Positions 36,880-44,843 of a stretch of DNA of 64,000 nt are shown piece by piece. The translations under genes and the position numbers were made by a program. The DNA lies in NCBI GenBank assembly GCA_964435115.1, contig CAYSYM010000002.1:89420-153419 (forward strand), written 5' to 3'. The notes under the pieces are model-generated. The model searched no databases and was not told the DNA's origin. It saw nothing but the letters and a program-made list of their open reading frames with translations. How positions within the stretch are numbered: the first letter of the stretch is position 1; each line of letters starts with the position of its first letter. The stretch comes from CAYSYM01 sp964435115. GTDB lineage: Bacteria; Chloroflexota; UBA6077; CF-72.

Positions 36880-38253
36880 GTGCCGAAGGCTCGGACCGAG
36901 TACGTCTGCCGCGGGTGCGGCTTCCGGAGCTCGCGCCCGCTGGGGCGCTGCCCCGGCTGCGACGCCTGGAACAGTCTGGAGGAGGTGGTGCAGCGCACGG
37001 CGGCCGACGGGCCGCGGCTCCGCCCGAACGGGAGCGTGCGCGCCGCTGCCCGGCCCGTGCGGCTGGACGAGATCGAGGTCGAAGGGTTCCGGCGCATCCC
37101 CGTCCCCCTGGACGAGTTCGCCCGCGTCCTGGGCGGCGGCATTGTCCGGGGCTCGCTGGTCCTCGTCGGCGGCGATCCCGGCGTAGGGAAGTCGACCCTG
37201 CTCACGCAGGTCTCCGATCTCGTCGCCCGCACGGCAGGCCAGGTGCTGTACGTCTCCGGCGAGGAGTCGCTGGCGCAGGTCGGCCTCCGTGCGCGGCGGA
37301 TGGGCCTGCGCGCGCCCGGCCTGCTCTTCGCCAGCGAGACCGACCTGGACGGGGTCCTCGACACCATCCGGGAGAGCGGTGCCCAGCTGGCCGTCATCGA
37401 CTCCATCCAGAGCGTCATGGCGGCGGACGTCGAGGCGCTGCCCGGCAGCGTCTCGCAGCTACGCGAGTGCACGCTGCGCTTCATGCAGCTTGCCAAGGCG
37501 ACGGGTGTCTCCATCTTCCTGGTGGGCCACGTCACCAAGGAAGGCGCGATTGCCGGCCCCAAGGTGCTGGAGCACATGGTGGACGCGGTGCTCTACCTGG
37601 AGGGCGAGCGCTTCAATGCGTACCGCCTGCTGCGAAGTACCAAGAACCGCTTCGGGCCGACGCACGAGGTGGGTGTGTTCGAGATGCGCGGCGAAGGGCT
37701 GGTGGAAGTCCCGAATCCGTCGTCGGTCTTCCTCTCTGAGCGGGGCGAGCCGGCGCCAGGGTCGGTGGTCACCGTGGCGCTCGAAGGGACCAGGTCGATC
37801 CTCGTGGAGGTGCAGGCGCTCGCGAACAAGTCGCCGCTGGCGGTGCCGCGACGGACCGCCAACGGCTTCGACACGAACCGGCTGCACCTCATCACGGCCG
37901 TGATTGCGCGCCGCCTCGGCCTGGGCCTGTACGACCAGGACGTCTACCTCAACGTCGTGGGCGGGCTGCGGATCGACGAGCCGGCTGCCGACCTGGCGGC
38001 GGCGCTGGCGATCGTCTCCAGCCTGCGCGACCGCCCCTTGCCGAGCGACCTGGTGGTGATGGGGGAGGTAGGGCTCTCCGGCGAGCTGCGCAGCGTCGGA
38101 CAGCTCGAAAAGCGTCTGCGTGAGGCCGCTAAGCTGGGCTTCCTCCGAGCGCTGGCGCCACGCGCGGTGGGCAGCAGCCTGCCGAAAGAGCTGGGCATCG
38201 AGGTGCTGTCCGTCTCCACGCTCCGCGAGGCGGTGCGCGTGCTGGGCCTCTAG
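36880..38253 (+). CDS. radA: DNA repair protein RadA
   Basis: A 457-residue RadA/Sms, a RecA-like branch-migration helicase. It starts with a C4 zinc finger (YVCRGCGF...GRCPGCDAW), has Walker A GGDPGVGKSTL, the RadA-specific STKNRFGPTHEVGVFEM motif and a C-terminal Lon-like domain. GTG 36880 lies 3 bases after the clpC stop, so translation is probably coupled. IspD follows 12 bases downstream. Confidence 0.96.
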   Translation: MPKARTEYVCRGCGFRSSRPLGRCPGCDAWNSLEEVVQRTAADGPRLRPNGSVRAAARPVRLDEIEVEGFRRIPVPLDEFARVLGGGIVRGSLVLVGGDPGVGKSTLLTQVSDLVARTAGQVLYVSGEESLAQVGLRARRMGLRAPGLLFASETDLDGVLDTIRESGAQLAVIDSIQSVMAADVEALPGSVSQLRECTLRFMQLAKATGVSIFLVGHVTKEGAIAGPKVLEHMVDAVLYLEGERFNAYRLLRSTKNRFGPTHEVGVFEMRGEGLVEVPNPSSVFLSERGEPAPGSVVTVALEGTRSILVEVQALANKSPLAVPRRTANGFDTNRLHLITAVIARRLGLGLYDQDVYLNVVGGLRIDEPAADLAAALAIVSSLRDRPLPSDLVVMGEVGLSGELRSVGQLEKRLREAAKLGFLRALAPRAVGSSLPKELGIEVLSVSTLREAVRVLGL

Positions 38254-38265
38254 GCGCGCGCTCGC

Positions 38266-39024
38266 ATGCCCGTCCCCGACCTGGCGATCGTCCTCGTCGC
38301 CGCCGGATCGTCCACGCGCATGGGCTTCGACAAGATCTGGGCTGATCTCGCCGGCAAGCCACTGGTGGCGAGGTCGCTCGCGACTGCGCGCGCCGTCGGA
38401 GCAGGGGAGCTGGCGCTGGTGGTAGCGCCCGACCGACTGGAGCAGGCCCGAGCGCTCGCACCCGAGGCGCGTGTGGTGGCCGGCGGCGCGCGGCGCCGCG
38501 ACTCGGTGGCCGCCGGGCTCGCGGCCACGAGCTGCGCCTGGGTCGCCGTGCACGATGCGGCCCGCGCCCTCGCACCCGCGCACCTGTTCGGCGCCGGCCT
38601 GGACGCGGCTCGCGCGACCGGGGCGGCGGTGCCGGCGATCCCGCTCAAGGACACGATCAAGCGGGTGCGGGGCGGGCGCGTCCGCGAGACGCTGCCGCGC
38701 GGCGAGCTCTTCGCCGTCCAGACACCGCAGGTCTTTCGCCGCGACCTGCTGCAGCGCGCCCTCGCCACCTCCGACGGGGACGTGACCGACGAAGCGGCGC
38801 TCGTCGAGCACCTCGGGCTGCCGGTAGCGACGTTCGCCGGCGCCGAGGAGGGCTTCAAGGTCACAACACCGCTCGACCTCGCCTTCGCCCGCTGGCTGCT
38901 CGAGCAGGGCTGGTCCGCTGTCGCCCCGGGCGACGCCAGGGCGCTGGTCGACCCCAGACGCCAGGCGCCCGGCAGCGGTGTGCCCGGTCGAGCAGCGCTC
39001 CGCGGACGCGCGCCTCGCCGATGA
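38266..39024 (+). CDS. ispD: 2-C-methyl-D-erythritol 4-phosphate cytidylyltransferase
   Basis: MEP-pathway enzyme forming CDP-methylerythritol from CTP and MEP. The nucleotidyltransferase signature VLVAAGSSTRMGFDKIW is present, as are VHDAARALAP and the Gly-rich KDTIKRV. 252 residues, about 20 longer than usual because of an Arg/Pro/Ala-rich C-terminal tail. ATGA overlap with ispF ensures coupled synthesis. The chain radA-ispD-ispF is likely one transcript. Confidence 0.95.
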   Translation: MPVPDLAIVLVAAGSSTRMGFDKIWADLAGKPLVARSLATARAVGAGELALVVAPDRLEQARALAPEARVVAGGARRRDSVAAGLAATSCAWVAVHDAARALAPAHLFGAGLDAARATGAAVPAIPLKDTIKRVRGGRVRETLPRGELFAVQTPQVFRRDLLQRALATSDGDVTDEAALVEHLGLPVATFAGAEEGFKVTTPLDLAFARWLLEQGWSAVAPGDARALVDPRRQAPGSGVPGRAALRGRAPRR

Positions 39025-39509
39025 CCGCCTTCCGCGTGGGCCAGGGGATGGACGTCCACGCCTTCGCGGCGGGTGTCCCGCTCTGGCTGGGCGGGGTCCA
39101 GATCCCGCACGAGCGCGGGCTCGCCGGCCACTCCGACGGCGACGCCGCCGTCCACGCGGTGGTGGACGCGCTGCTCGGCGCCGCCGGCCGCGGCGACATG
39201 GGCGAGTGGTTCCCCCCGACGGACGAGCGGTGGCGGGGCGCCCGGAGCACCGAGCTCTTGCGACAGGTCTGGTCGACGCTTCAGGCGGAGGGGTGGCGCC
39301 TGGAGAACGTCGACGTCACCGTCGTCGCCAGCCAGCCAAGAGTGGCGCCGTACCGCGCGGCGATGCGGCGCGTGCTGGCCGAAGCGCTGGACGTGCCAGA
39401 CACCACCGTGTCCGTCAAGGCCACGACGTCAGATGGCCTCGGCGCGCTCGGCCGGGCCGAGGGCGTGCTCGCCCACGCGGTCGTGTTGCTCACGCTGGCG
39501 GCGGCCTGA
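39021..39509 (+). CDS. ispF: 2-C-methyl-D-erythritol 2,4-cyclodiphosphate synthase
   Basis: A 162-residue trimeric MEP-pathway enzyme that cyclises CDP-ME 2-phosphate. Metal ligands appear in GMDVHAF (D-X-H) and LAGHSDGDAAVHAVVDALLGA; the C-terminal TSDGLGALGRAEG loop is standard. It overlaps ispD by four bases. The final 80 bases are overlapped on the other strand by the Uma2 gene. IspE of the same pathway is elsewhere in the window (59.7-60.6 kb), while ispC, G and H are not seen. Confidence 0.96.
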   Translation: MTAFRVGQGMDVHAFAAGVPLWLGGVQIPHERGLAGHSDGDAAVHAVVDALLGAAGRGDMGEWFPPTDERWRGARSTELLRQVWSTLQAEGWRLENVDVTVVASQPRVAPYRAAMRRVLAEALDVPDTTVSVKATTSDGLGALGRAEGVLAHAVVLLTLAAA

Positions 39510-40073
39510 GCCGCACTCGATTCGCAGCGCGTCGAAGAGCTCCCGCACGCTCAGCCGCAGCCCCTGGAGCGCATCCGAGAGGTCGGCCTCGTCCGTCCCG
39601 CCCAGCGCCACCGGGGCCGAGTCTGGTCGGAAGAGCAGGATCGACTCGTCACGCGGGTCCACCAGCAGTGCCACACTCACGCCATTGCCGACGTACCAGA
39701 GGCAGCGACGCACGAGGGCGTTCGCGCTTTGTTCGGGCGAGACGATCTCGATCGCCACGTCGGGCGGCTCGAAGAAGTCGTTGGCCACCTTGCCGCCCTC
39801 GGCCCGCGGGATCCGCTCCCAGCGGTACACCGCGACATCTGGCACGTAGGACCGCCCGCCGAAGGTGGCGCGCAGCTCGGGAAACGCCATCGCCAGCCTC
39901 CGTGGGCGTGCGAAGCGGTTGATCATGTCGTAGAGCGCGCCCTGCGCAGTACTGTGCTGCCCCTTCGGCGACACCTTCTGGCTGACCCTCCCCTCCTCGT
40001 ACTCGAGAGCCGGCTCCTCCTCGGGCAGCCTCAGGAACTCCTCCAGCGTCAGCCGCTCCTGTGCGATGGCCAT
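39429..40073 (-). CDS. Uma2 family (DUF820) PD-(D/E)XK endonuclease-like protein
   Basis: A 214-residue Uma2/DUF820 protein. N-terminus LTLEEFLRLPEEEPALEYEEG is characteristic, and the restriction-nuclease-like core is YVPDVAVY and PPDVAIEIVSPEQS. These proteins are abundant in cyanobacteria and Chloroflexota, and their biological role is unknown. The usual family end is near SVRELFD; a further 25 residues run antisense into ispF, so the genes overlap tail to tail by 81 bases. ATG 40073 (MAIAQERLTLEEF) is chosen from family alignment; the frame is open further upstream. Confidence 0.88.
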   Translation of the reverse strand: MAIAQERLTLEEFLRLPEEEPALEYEEGRVSQKVSPKGQHSTAQGALYDMINRFARPRRLAMAFPELRATFGGRSYVPDVAVYRWERIPRAEGGKVANDFFEPPDVAIEIVSPEQSANALVRRCLWYVGNGVSVALLVDPRDESILLFRPDSAPVALGGTDEADLSDALQGLRLSVRELFDALRIECGSGRRQREQHDRVGEHALGPAERAEAI

Positions 40074-40176
40074 GCTTGGCCTCCTGCTCGTGCCTCGTCC
40101 CGACATGGTACTGCCTCCCGCAGGCATCGGGGAGTCCCCGCACGGTGTTCCGCGCCGAGCTCCGGAGCACGGCCCC

Positions 40177-40182
40177 TATCAT
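40177..40182 (+). promoter_or_regulatory. -10 box (TATCAT) for leaderless cysS
   Basis: TATCAT ends 6 bases before the cysS GTG, the exact spacing at which transcription would start on the start codon. It lies in the 115-base divergent spacer shared with the Uma2 gene. Confidence 0.55.
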
Positions 40183-40188
40183 TACCGC

Positions 40189-41604
40189 GTGCCCGTGCGT
40201 CTCTACTCCACGCTCACCGGCCGCGACGAAGAGATCGTCCCGCTTGACCCGGATGGAGTACTGCGGATGTACGTCTGCGGCCTCACGCCTAAGTTCCACG
40301 TCCACGTTGGGCACGCCCGGTTGTTCGTGGCCATGGACGTCATCCGCCGCTACCTGGAGTATCGCGGCTACCGGGTGAAGTACGTCCAGAACTTCACGGA
40401 CGTCGACGACAAGATCATCGAGCGGGCCCAGCAGGAGGGCCGCGACCCCCAGGCTACGGCGGCGGCATACATGCAGTCCTACTTCGAGGGGATGGACCCC
40501 TTGAACGTGAAGCGAGCCGACGAGTACCCCACCGTCACCGGCTACATGGAGCGGATCGTCGAGTTCGTGTCCGGCCTCCTCGAGACCGGCCACGCCTACA
40601 CGGTGGACGGGGACGTGTACTTCGACGTGGCGTCGTTCCCCGCGTACGGGAGGCTGAGCCACCGCGACCTCAACAGCCAGCTCGTGGCGGCGCGCAAGGA
40701 GCTGGAGCCCGGCAAGCGTGACCCGCGCGATTTCGCCCTGTGGAAGCGCGCGAAGGCGGGCGAGCCAGCCTGGCCCAGCCCGTGGGGGCCCGGCCGTCCC
40801 GGCTGGCACATCGAGTGCTCCACCATGGCGCGCGAGACGCTGGGCGACCAGCTCGACATCCACGGGGGTGGCGCCGACCTCATCTTCCCGCACCACGAGA
40901 ACGAGATTGCCCAGAGTGAGGCGCTGACCGGCAAGGTGCCCTTCGCACGCTACTGGGCTCACGCCGGCCTGGTCACCACCGGCGGCGAGAAGATGGCGCA
41001 CTCGCTGGAGAACTTCTTCACGCTGCGCGCCGTCCTGCAACACTACGACCCGATGGCGGTACGCCTGTACCTCGTGGGAACCCACTACCGGTCCCCGCTC
41101 TCCTTCACGGTGGAGGGCGGCACGGACGGGTGGAGACCGTCGATCCGCGGCGTCGAGGAGGCCGACGCGGCGCTCGGCCGTCTCCGCCGGGCGCTCGGGA
41201 GCCGGCCGTTCGAGTGCCGGGGCGATCTCGAGCCTGAGAGCGTGAGAGCGTTCGAGGTGGCGATGGACGCCGACTTCAACACGCCCGGCGCGCTGGCGGC
41301 CATCTTCGACCTGGCGCGTGAGCTCAACCGCCGACGCGACGCCGGGGCGAGCCAGGCCGAGCTTGACCGCGCGCGCCGCACGATCGTCCACCTCCTCGGC
41401 GTGCTCGGCATCCGGCTCTCGCTAGAGGAGCCGGGCCGGCAGCGATCGATCGAGCCCTTCGTCGCGCTGCTGCTGGAAGTGCGGCGGGAGCTGCGCGCGG
41501 GCCAGCAGTGGGCGCCGGCTGATGCGATTCGCGCCCGGCTGGCCGAGCTTGGAGTGGTGGTAGAGGACCACCCGGGTGGCGGGTCCACCTGGCGCCTGGA
41601 GTAG
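40189..41604 (+). CDS. cysS: Cysteinyl-tRNA synthetase with altered KMSKS loop
   Basis: A 471-residue class I synthetase. The zinc site that recognises cysteine is intact: C30 in MYVCG, the Cys in WHIECS, and PHHENE. The HIGH motif is HVGH (39-42). The KMSKS loop, by contrast, reads KMAHSLENF, lacking the second lysine. GTG 40189 is the start: homology begins there (PVRLYSTLTG), it follows a TATCAT box by 6 bases, and a longer frame to 40066 runs antisense over the Uma2 gene. The alternative identity, the mycothiol ligase MshC, is unlikely since the C-terminal DALR-like region is present. RlmB follows about 90 bases later. Confidence 0.9.
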   Translation: MPVRLYSTLTGRDEEIVPLDPDGVLRMYVCGLTPKFHVHVGHARLFVAMDVIRRYLEYRGYRVKYVQNFTDVDDKIIERAQQEGRDPQATAAAYMQSYFEGMDPLNVKRADEYPTVTGYMERIVEFVSGLLETGHAYTVDGDVYFDVASFPAYGRLSHRDLNSQLVAARKELEPGKRDPRDFALWKRAKAGEPAWPSPWGPGRPGWHIECSTMARETLGDQLDIHGGGADLIFPHHENEIAQSEALTGKVPFARYWAHAGLVTTGGEKMAHSLENFFTLRAVLQHYDPMAVRLYLVGTHYRSPLSFTVEGGTDGWRPSIRGVEEADAALGRLRRALGSRPFECRGDLEPESVRAFEVAMDADFNTPGALAAIFDLARELNRRRDAGASQAELDRARRTIVHLLGVLGIRLSLEEPGRQRSIEPFVALLLEVRRELRAGQQWAPADAIRARLAELGVVVEDHPGGGSTWRLE

Positions 41605-41694
41605 CGGCCCGCCGTTCGGCCCCAGCACGTCCGCGGCCGCCGCGCTGCCCGTACCCGCTCGAGCGGCCGGTCCGCGGCGCGTGAGCACCACCGC

Positions 41695-42453
41695 GTGACC
41701 GTCTACCTGTACGGCCGCAACGTCGTCCTGGAAGCGCTCCGCGCCGGCCGACCCGTTCGGCGCCTGTTCGTAGCCTCCTCGGCTCACGGCTCGGGTCTCG
41801 GGGAGCTGGTGGAGGCGGCGCGCCGGCGCGGCGTGCCGGTTGACCGGGTCGACCGCGCCTGGCTCGACCAGCGGGCACCGGGCGGGCACCACCAGGGAGT
41901 GCTGGCCGAGGTGGCGCAGTTCTCCTACCGCCGCCTCGAGGAGCTGCTGGCGGAGGCGGAGGCGCGGCGCGAGCCGCCCCTGCTCCTGGCGCTGGACAGC
42001 CTTCAGGACCCCCAGAACTTCGGCACGCTGCTGCGCACCGCGCTCGCGACCGGCGCGCACGGCGTCCTGCTGCCGGAGCACCGAGCCGTCGGCATCACGC
42101 CCGCGGTATCCAGGGCCTCGGCGGGCGCGGTCGAGCACCTGGCAGTGGCCCGCGTGGCCAACCTGGCCCGCAGCCTGGACAGCCTCAAGCAGCGCGGCGT
42201 CTGGGTGTACGGGCTGGCAGTGGGCAGCACGCAGCCCTTCTGGGAGGTGGACTGGACCGGGCCCAGCACGCTGGTCGTCGGCGCGGAAGGGCCAGGTCTT
42301 GGGCGGCTCGTCCGCGAGATGTGCGACGCGCTGCTCGAGATCCCGATGGCGCCGCGCGCGGTCCAGTCCCTGAACGCGGCCACCGCCGGCTCGCTGGTGC
42401 TGTACGAGGCGTTCCGCCAACGCCGGAAGCGGGCCCGCTACGGCGCCAGGTAG
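41695..42453 (+). CDS. rlmB: 23S rRNA (guanosine-2'-O-)-methyltransferase RlmB-like (SpoU/TrmH family)
   Basis: A 252-residue SPOUT methyltransferase. The N-terminal L30e-like substrate-binding domain (VYLYGRNVVLEALRAGRPVRRLFV) precedes the trefoil-knot domain with LDSLQDPQNFGTLLRTA, VVGAEGPGL and IPMAPRAVQSLNAATAGSLVLYEAF (core QSLNAATAGSLVLYE), all SpoU motifs 1-3. RlmB methylates G2251 in E. coli 23S rRNA; the cysS-rlmB linkage is common. GTG 41695. The stop lies 16 bases inside the convergent MBL gene. Confidence 0.93.
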   Translation: MTVYLYGRNVVLEALRAGRPVRRLFVASSAHGSGLGELVEAARRRGVPVDRVDRAWLDQRAPGGHHQGVLAEVAQFSYRRLEELLAEAEARREPPLLLALDSLQDPQNFGTLLRTALATGAHGVLLPEHRAVGITPAVSRASAGAVEHLAVARVANLARSLDSLKQRGVWVYGLAVGSTQPFWEVDWTGPSTLVVGAEGPGLGRLVREMCDALLEIPMAPRAVQSLNAATAGSLVLYEAFRQRRKRARYGAR

Positions 42454-43367
42454 CCGCCGAGCGTGGTGAAGAACGGGAAGGGCCACCCGGCCGGGTCGTC
42501 GGCGCTGTAGCCCAGGGCGGCCGCAGCCGGCGCGAATGTCGCCGCGTCTGGCGCGCCCGGGTTAGAGTGGACGGCCCGGGCCGCGGCGCGCAGCCGCTCC
42601 TCCATCTCCAGGCTGGCCTGCAGGGCGGACGTGGCCTGTGCGCCGTCCAGGATCGACTCGAGCGGCTCGCGCTGCGGGCTGAGGAAGCGGTGGCCGAGCA
42701 GCAGCCGGGTGGGCCGCACGTCGTCCAGCAGCCGCCGGAGGCTCTGCCGGTACGCGCCGGGATCCACGAAGAGGGGGAAGCCCCCACCGCTGCTCCCGCA
42801 AGCCTGGACGGCGTCGCCGGCGAAGGCCCAGCCTACGCCGTCCAGGACGTAGGTGGCCGAGCCCGGCGAGTGTCCCGGCGTGTGGACCACGGACACCCCG
42901 ATCCCGCCGCCGAGGTCGATCCGGTCGCCGTCGGCCACCTCTCGGTCGGCTGCCAGCTCGCCGGATATGTTCTCCAGGAGGAGCGCGTCGGCCTGGGCAA
43001 GCAGCTCGGGCTGGTCCAGGTAGCGGAAGCGCACGCCGTAGTAGCCGCGCCGGTGCGCCGAGCGGTCCTGGAGCAGCTCGGCGTCGCCGCCGTGGAGCGC
43101 CAGCGTCGCCCGTTCGCCAGTGGCCTGGCGGGCGGCGTGGGCGCCGCCGATGTGGTCCCAGTGGCCGTGGGTCGCGAGGATCCAGCGGATCTCCGAGAGC
43201 TGGATGCCGGCGGCCCGCAGCGCGGGCTCGATCACCCCAGCAGGCGATGCCGCGACGCCCGTGTCGATCAAGGCGGGCTGTGGCGTGTCAAGGTAGTACA
43301 CGTAGGCCACGGAGCCCCTGCCGCCGAACGGGCACGCGATCGGGATGACGCGTGGTGGCTCTGGCAT
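42438..43367 (-). CDS. MBL-fold metallo-hydrolase
   Basis: A 309-residue metallo-beta-lactamase-fold hydrolase. Metal ligands are in ATHGHWDHIGG (HXHXDH), VVHTPGHSPGS and FAGDAVQ, with a late GHR. The C-terminal 60 residues are helical, as in glyoxalase II-like and quorum-quenching-like members, so the substrate is uncertain. ATG 43367 is preceded at 9 bases by a TAGCAT -10 box on the minus strand, another leaderless-type start. It overlaps rlmB by 16 bases tail to tail. Confidence 0.88.
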   Translation of the reverse strand: MPEPPRVIPIACPFGGRGSVAYVYYLDTPQPALIDTGVAASPAGVIEPALRAAGIQLSEIRWILATHGHWDHIGGAHAARQATGERATLALHGGDAELLQDRSAHRRGYYGVRFRYLDQPELLAQADALLLENISGELAADREVADGDRIDLGGGIGVSVVHTPGHSPGSATYVLDGVGWAFAGDAVQACGSSGGGFPLFVDPGAYRQSLRRLLDDVRPTRLLLGHRFLSPQREPLESILDGAQATSALQASLEMEERLRAAARAVHSNPGAPDAATFAPAAAALGYSADDPAGWPFPFFTTLGGYLAP

Positions 43368-43376
43368 GGTGGCCCC

Positions 43377-43382
43377 ATGCTA
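43377..43382 (-). promoter_or_regulatory. -10 box (TAGCAT) for leaderless MBL gene
   Basis: On the minus strand TAGCAT (43382-43377) precedes the ATG at 43367 by 9 bases, with no ribosome binding site in between. Confidence 0.45.
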
Positions 43383-43542
43383 CCCGCTCATCGGTGTGGC
43401 GTGCGGCTGGCCCTCCTCCGGGTCTACCCGGAAATCGTCCCAGCGCCGCTGCGGCAGGCGACCGGAGGGGCTTCCGCACCTGTGGGCGATCCGCTCACGA
43501 TCCCTCGGAGCCGGCGCAGCGGGACGATGGCCCCAGCCGCCG

Positions 43543-43974
43543 CTAGGCTGCTGCCCGCACACGTACGTCGAGCCCCGCGCGGCGCGCCAAGGCCGCCCAC
43601 GCCTCAACGTGCACGCGGTTCGCGGTGAGGACCTCGCCTCCGATGCGGCCGGCCGAGACGACGATCAGCACGTCGGCCAGGTGATCACGCGGCCGCACCC
43701 CGCCGGACAGCCGCGCGCGACGGGCGAGCAGGCGCCCCGCCGCCGCCCAGTCCTCCGTCGTCGGGAGGAGCAGCCGCTCGCGGGCACGGGCGCCGCGGAC
43801 CAACCGGTCGAGGAGGCGGGCCTCGTCGGCGGAGCGGGTGCCGGCGTACAGTTCGCACGCCACCACTGCCGAGAGCCAGACCTGTCCCCGGAGGACCGCT
43901 TCGAAGAACGCCGCGTCGGCCGCGCGAATCGCCTGCACGAAGGCCGTCGTATCGGCCACGAGCGGGCGGGCCAC
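43543..43974 (-). CDS. PIN-domain toxin (VapC-like)
   Basis: A 143-residue PIN ribonuclease toxin: LVADTTAFVQAI with the first Asp, VVACELYAGTRS with the Glu, and DHLADVLIVVSAGRIG with the later Asp. The Arg/Ala-rich C-terminus is typical of high-GC VapC. GTG 43974 is 6 bases downstream of the RHH antitoxin stop, forming the second toxin-antitoxin operon of the window, unrelated in operator sequence to the one at 31.5 kb. Confidence 0.9.
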   Translation of the reverse strand: MARPLVADTTAFVQAIRAADAAFFEAVLRGQVWLSAVVACELYAGTRSADEARLLDRLVRGARARERLLLPTTEDWAAAGRLLARRARLSGGVRPRDHLADVLIVVSAGRIGGEVLTANRVHVEAWAALARRAGLDVRVRAAA

Positions 43975-43980
43975 GGCCGC

Positions 43981-44214
43981 CTACTCGGGCGTGGCGGGCT
44001 CGCCCACGAGTGCCAGCGGGGGGAAGAGGCGTTCGAAGTCGGCAAACGCCCCCAGGTCGTGCAGGCCCCGCAGCGCGGCGACCATCTCCTGCCCGGCCAG
44101 CGCCAAGCGGACCGCGCGCCGCACCGCCGCCGACTCGCTCGTCCCGCTCTGCTGCGCCCAGGCGCGGAGCTCGTCCGCGTCGACCATCAGGTTCTTGCGC
44201 ACCAGGCGGCTCAT
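43981..44214 (-). CDS. RHH antitoxin (VapB-like)
   Basis: A 77-residue antitoxin with an N-terminal ribbon-helix-helix: VRKNLMVDADELRAWAQQSG and TSESAAVRRAVRLAL. The C-terminal 35 residues (AFADFERLFPP) would bind the VapC toxin encoded just downstream. ATG 44214 follows an AGGATAG ribosome site. Two matching direct repeats in front of it form a likely self-operator. Confidence 0.85.
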   Translation of the reverse strand: MSRLVRKNLMVDADELRAWAQQSGTSESAAVRRAVRLALAGQEMVAALRGLHDLGAFADFERLFPPLALVGEPATPE

Positions 44215-44230
44215 GACGGGTCTATCCTAC

Positions 44231-44260
44231 ACACTGGGTGGAAGCATTGTACACGGGGTG
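44231..44260 (-). promoter_or_regulatory. Promoter with two direct-repeat operator sites for the VapBC-like operon
   Basis: Read on the plus strand, ACACTGGGTG (44231-44240) and ACACGGGGTG (44251-44260) are direct repeats spaced 20 bases start to start, about two helical turns. Between them on the minus strand lies a TACAAT -10 box (44251-44246), so RHH dimers bound to both sites would block transcription. Confidence 0.6.
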
Positions 44261-44641
44261 CTCCCCACGCGACCGCGGCGGTCGCCGCGTGTGAACGCCC
44301 GCGCTGCACGTGCGTGCCTGGCACCTGTCCCGGCGTGCGCCATCTCTGCCGTGTCGTCCGGCGTAGCCGTTCCACCCGCCGGAAGAGACCGTTCCCCGCG
44401 AGGGATGCGAAACGGCACGCGCCTCACTCGCCGTGCAACCGGGCCCGTGCAAGGCGAATCGGGGACCTTTGCCGCTGCGCGGGGTGTGGGGATCCTACGG
44501 CGAGGGCTCGCTCCCGATGCCGGTCGAAGCATGGAGCGTCCTCGGGGGGCCGGGCTGGGTGGCTCGCCTCCCGGCGGAGGCCCCGCCAGGCTTGGGCAAA
44601 TGCGGACGGCGCGGCCCATCGTGAGCCGCGCCGTGGTCCGG
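44261..44641. other. Intergenic region, no gene recognised
   Basis: About 380 bases between the VapBC-like promoter and tRNA-Ser(GCU). No domain, ribosome site, repeat or RNA structure stands out. Confidence 0.5.
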
Positions 44642-44731
44642 CGGAGGGGGAGGGATTCGAACCCTCGAGGGGCTTCTACAACCCCAACCCGCTTAGCAGG
44701 CGGGCGCACTAGGCCACTATGCGACCCCCCC
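44642..44731 (-). tRNA. tRNA-Ser(GCU)
   Basis: Full cloverleaf on the minus strand: 7-bp acceptor (GGGGGGG with CCCCTCC, one G-U), 3-bp D stem, anticodon stem CCCGC/GCGGG with loop CTGCTAA (anticodon GCU), long variable arm typical of serine, T arm GAGGG-TTCGAAT-CCCTC, discriminator G. No encoded CCA. A TATACT box at 44749-44744 (minus) lies 12 bases upstream. Confidence 0.95.
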
Positions 44732-44743
44732 GGGCGCTCCCCC

Positions 44744-44749
44744 AGTATA
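44744..44749 (-). promoter_or_regulatory. -10 box (TATACT) of tRNA-Ser(GCU)
   Basis: TATACT on the minus strand, 12 bases before the mature 5' end, giving a primary transcript with a leader of about five bases. Confidence 0.55.
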
Positions 44750-44843
44750 CCCAACGCCGGTGGCCCCGGGGAGGGCCTGCCAGCCCGCCCTGGCTGGACC
44801 GGCGGTGGGGCGGGTCACGAATCCGACACAAGTCGCGGACCAG

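Noticed and set aside
40066..40188. 41-residue N-terminal extension of cysS
   Set aside because: Antisense to the Uma2 start, no similarity, and it would bypass the leaderless GTG at 40189.
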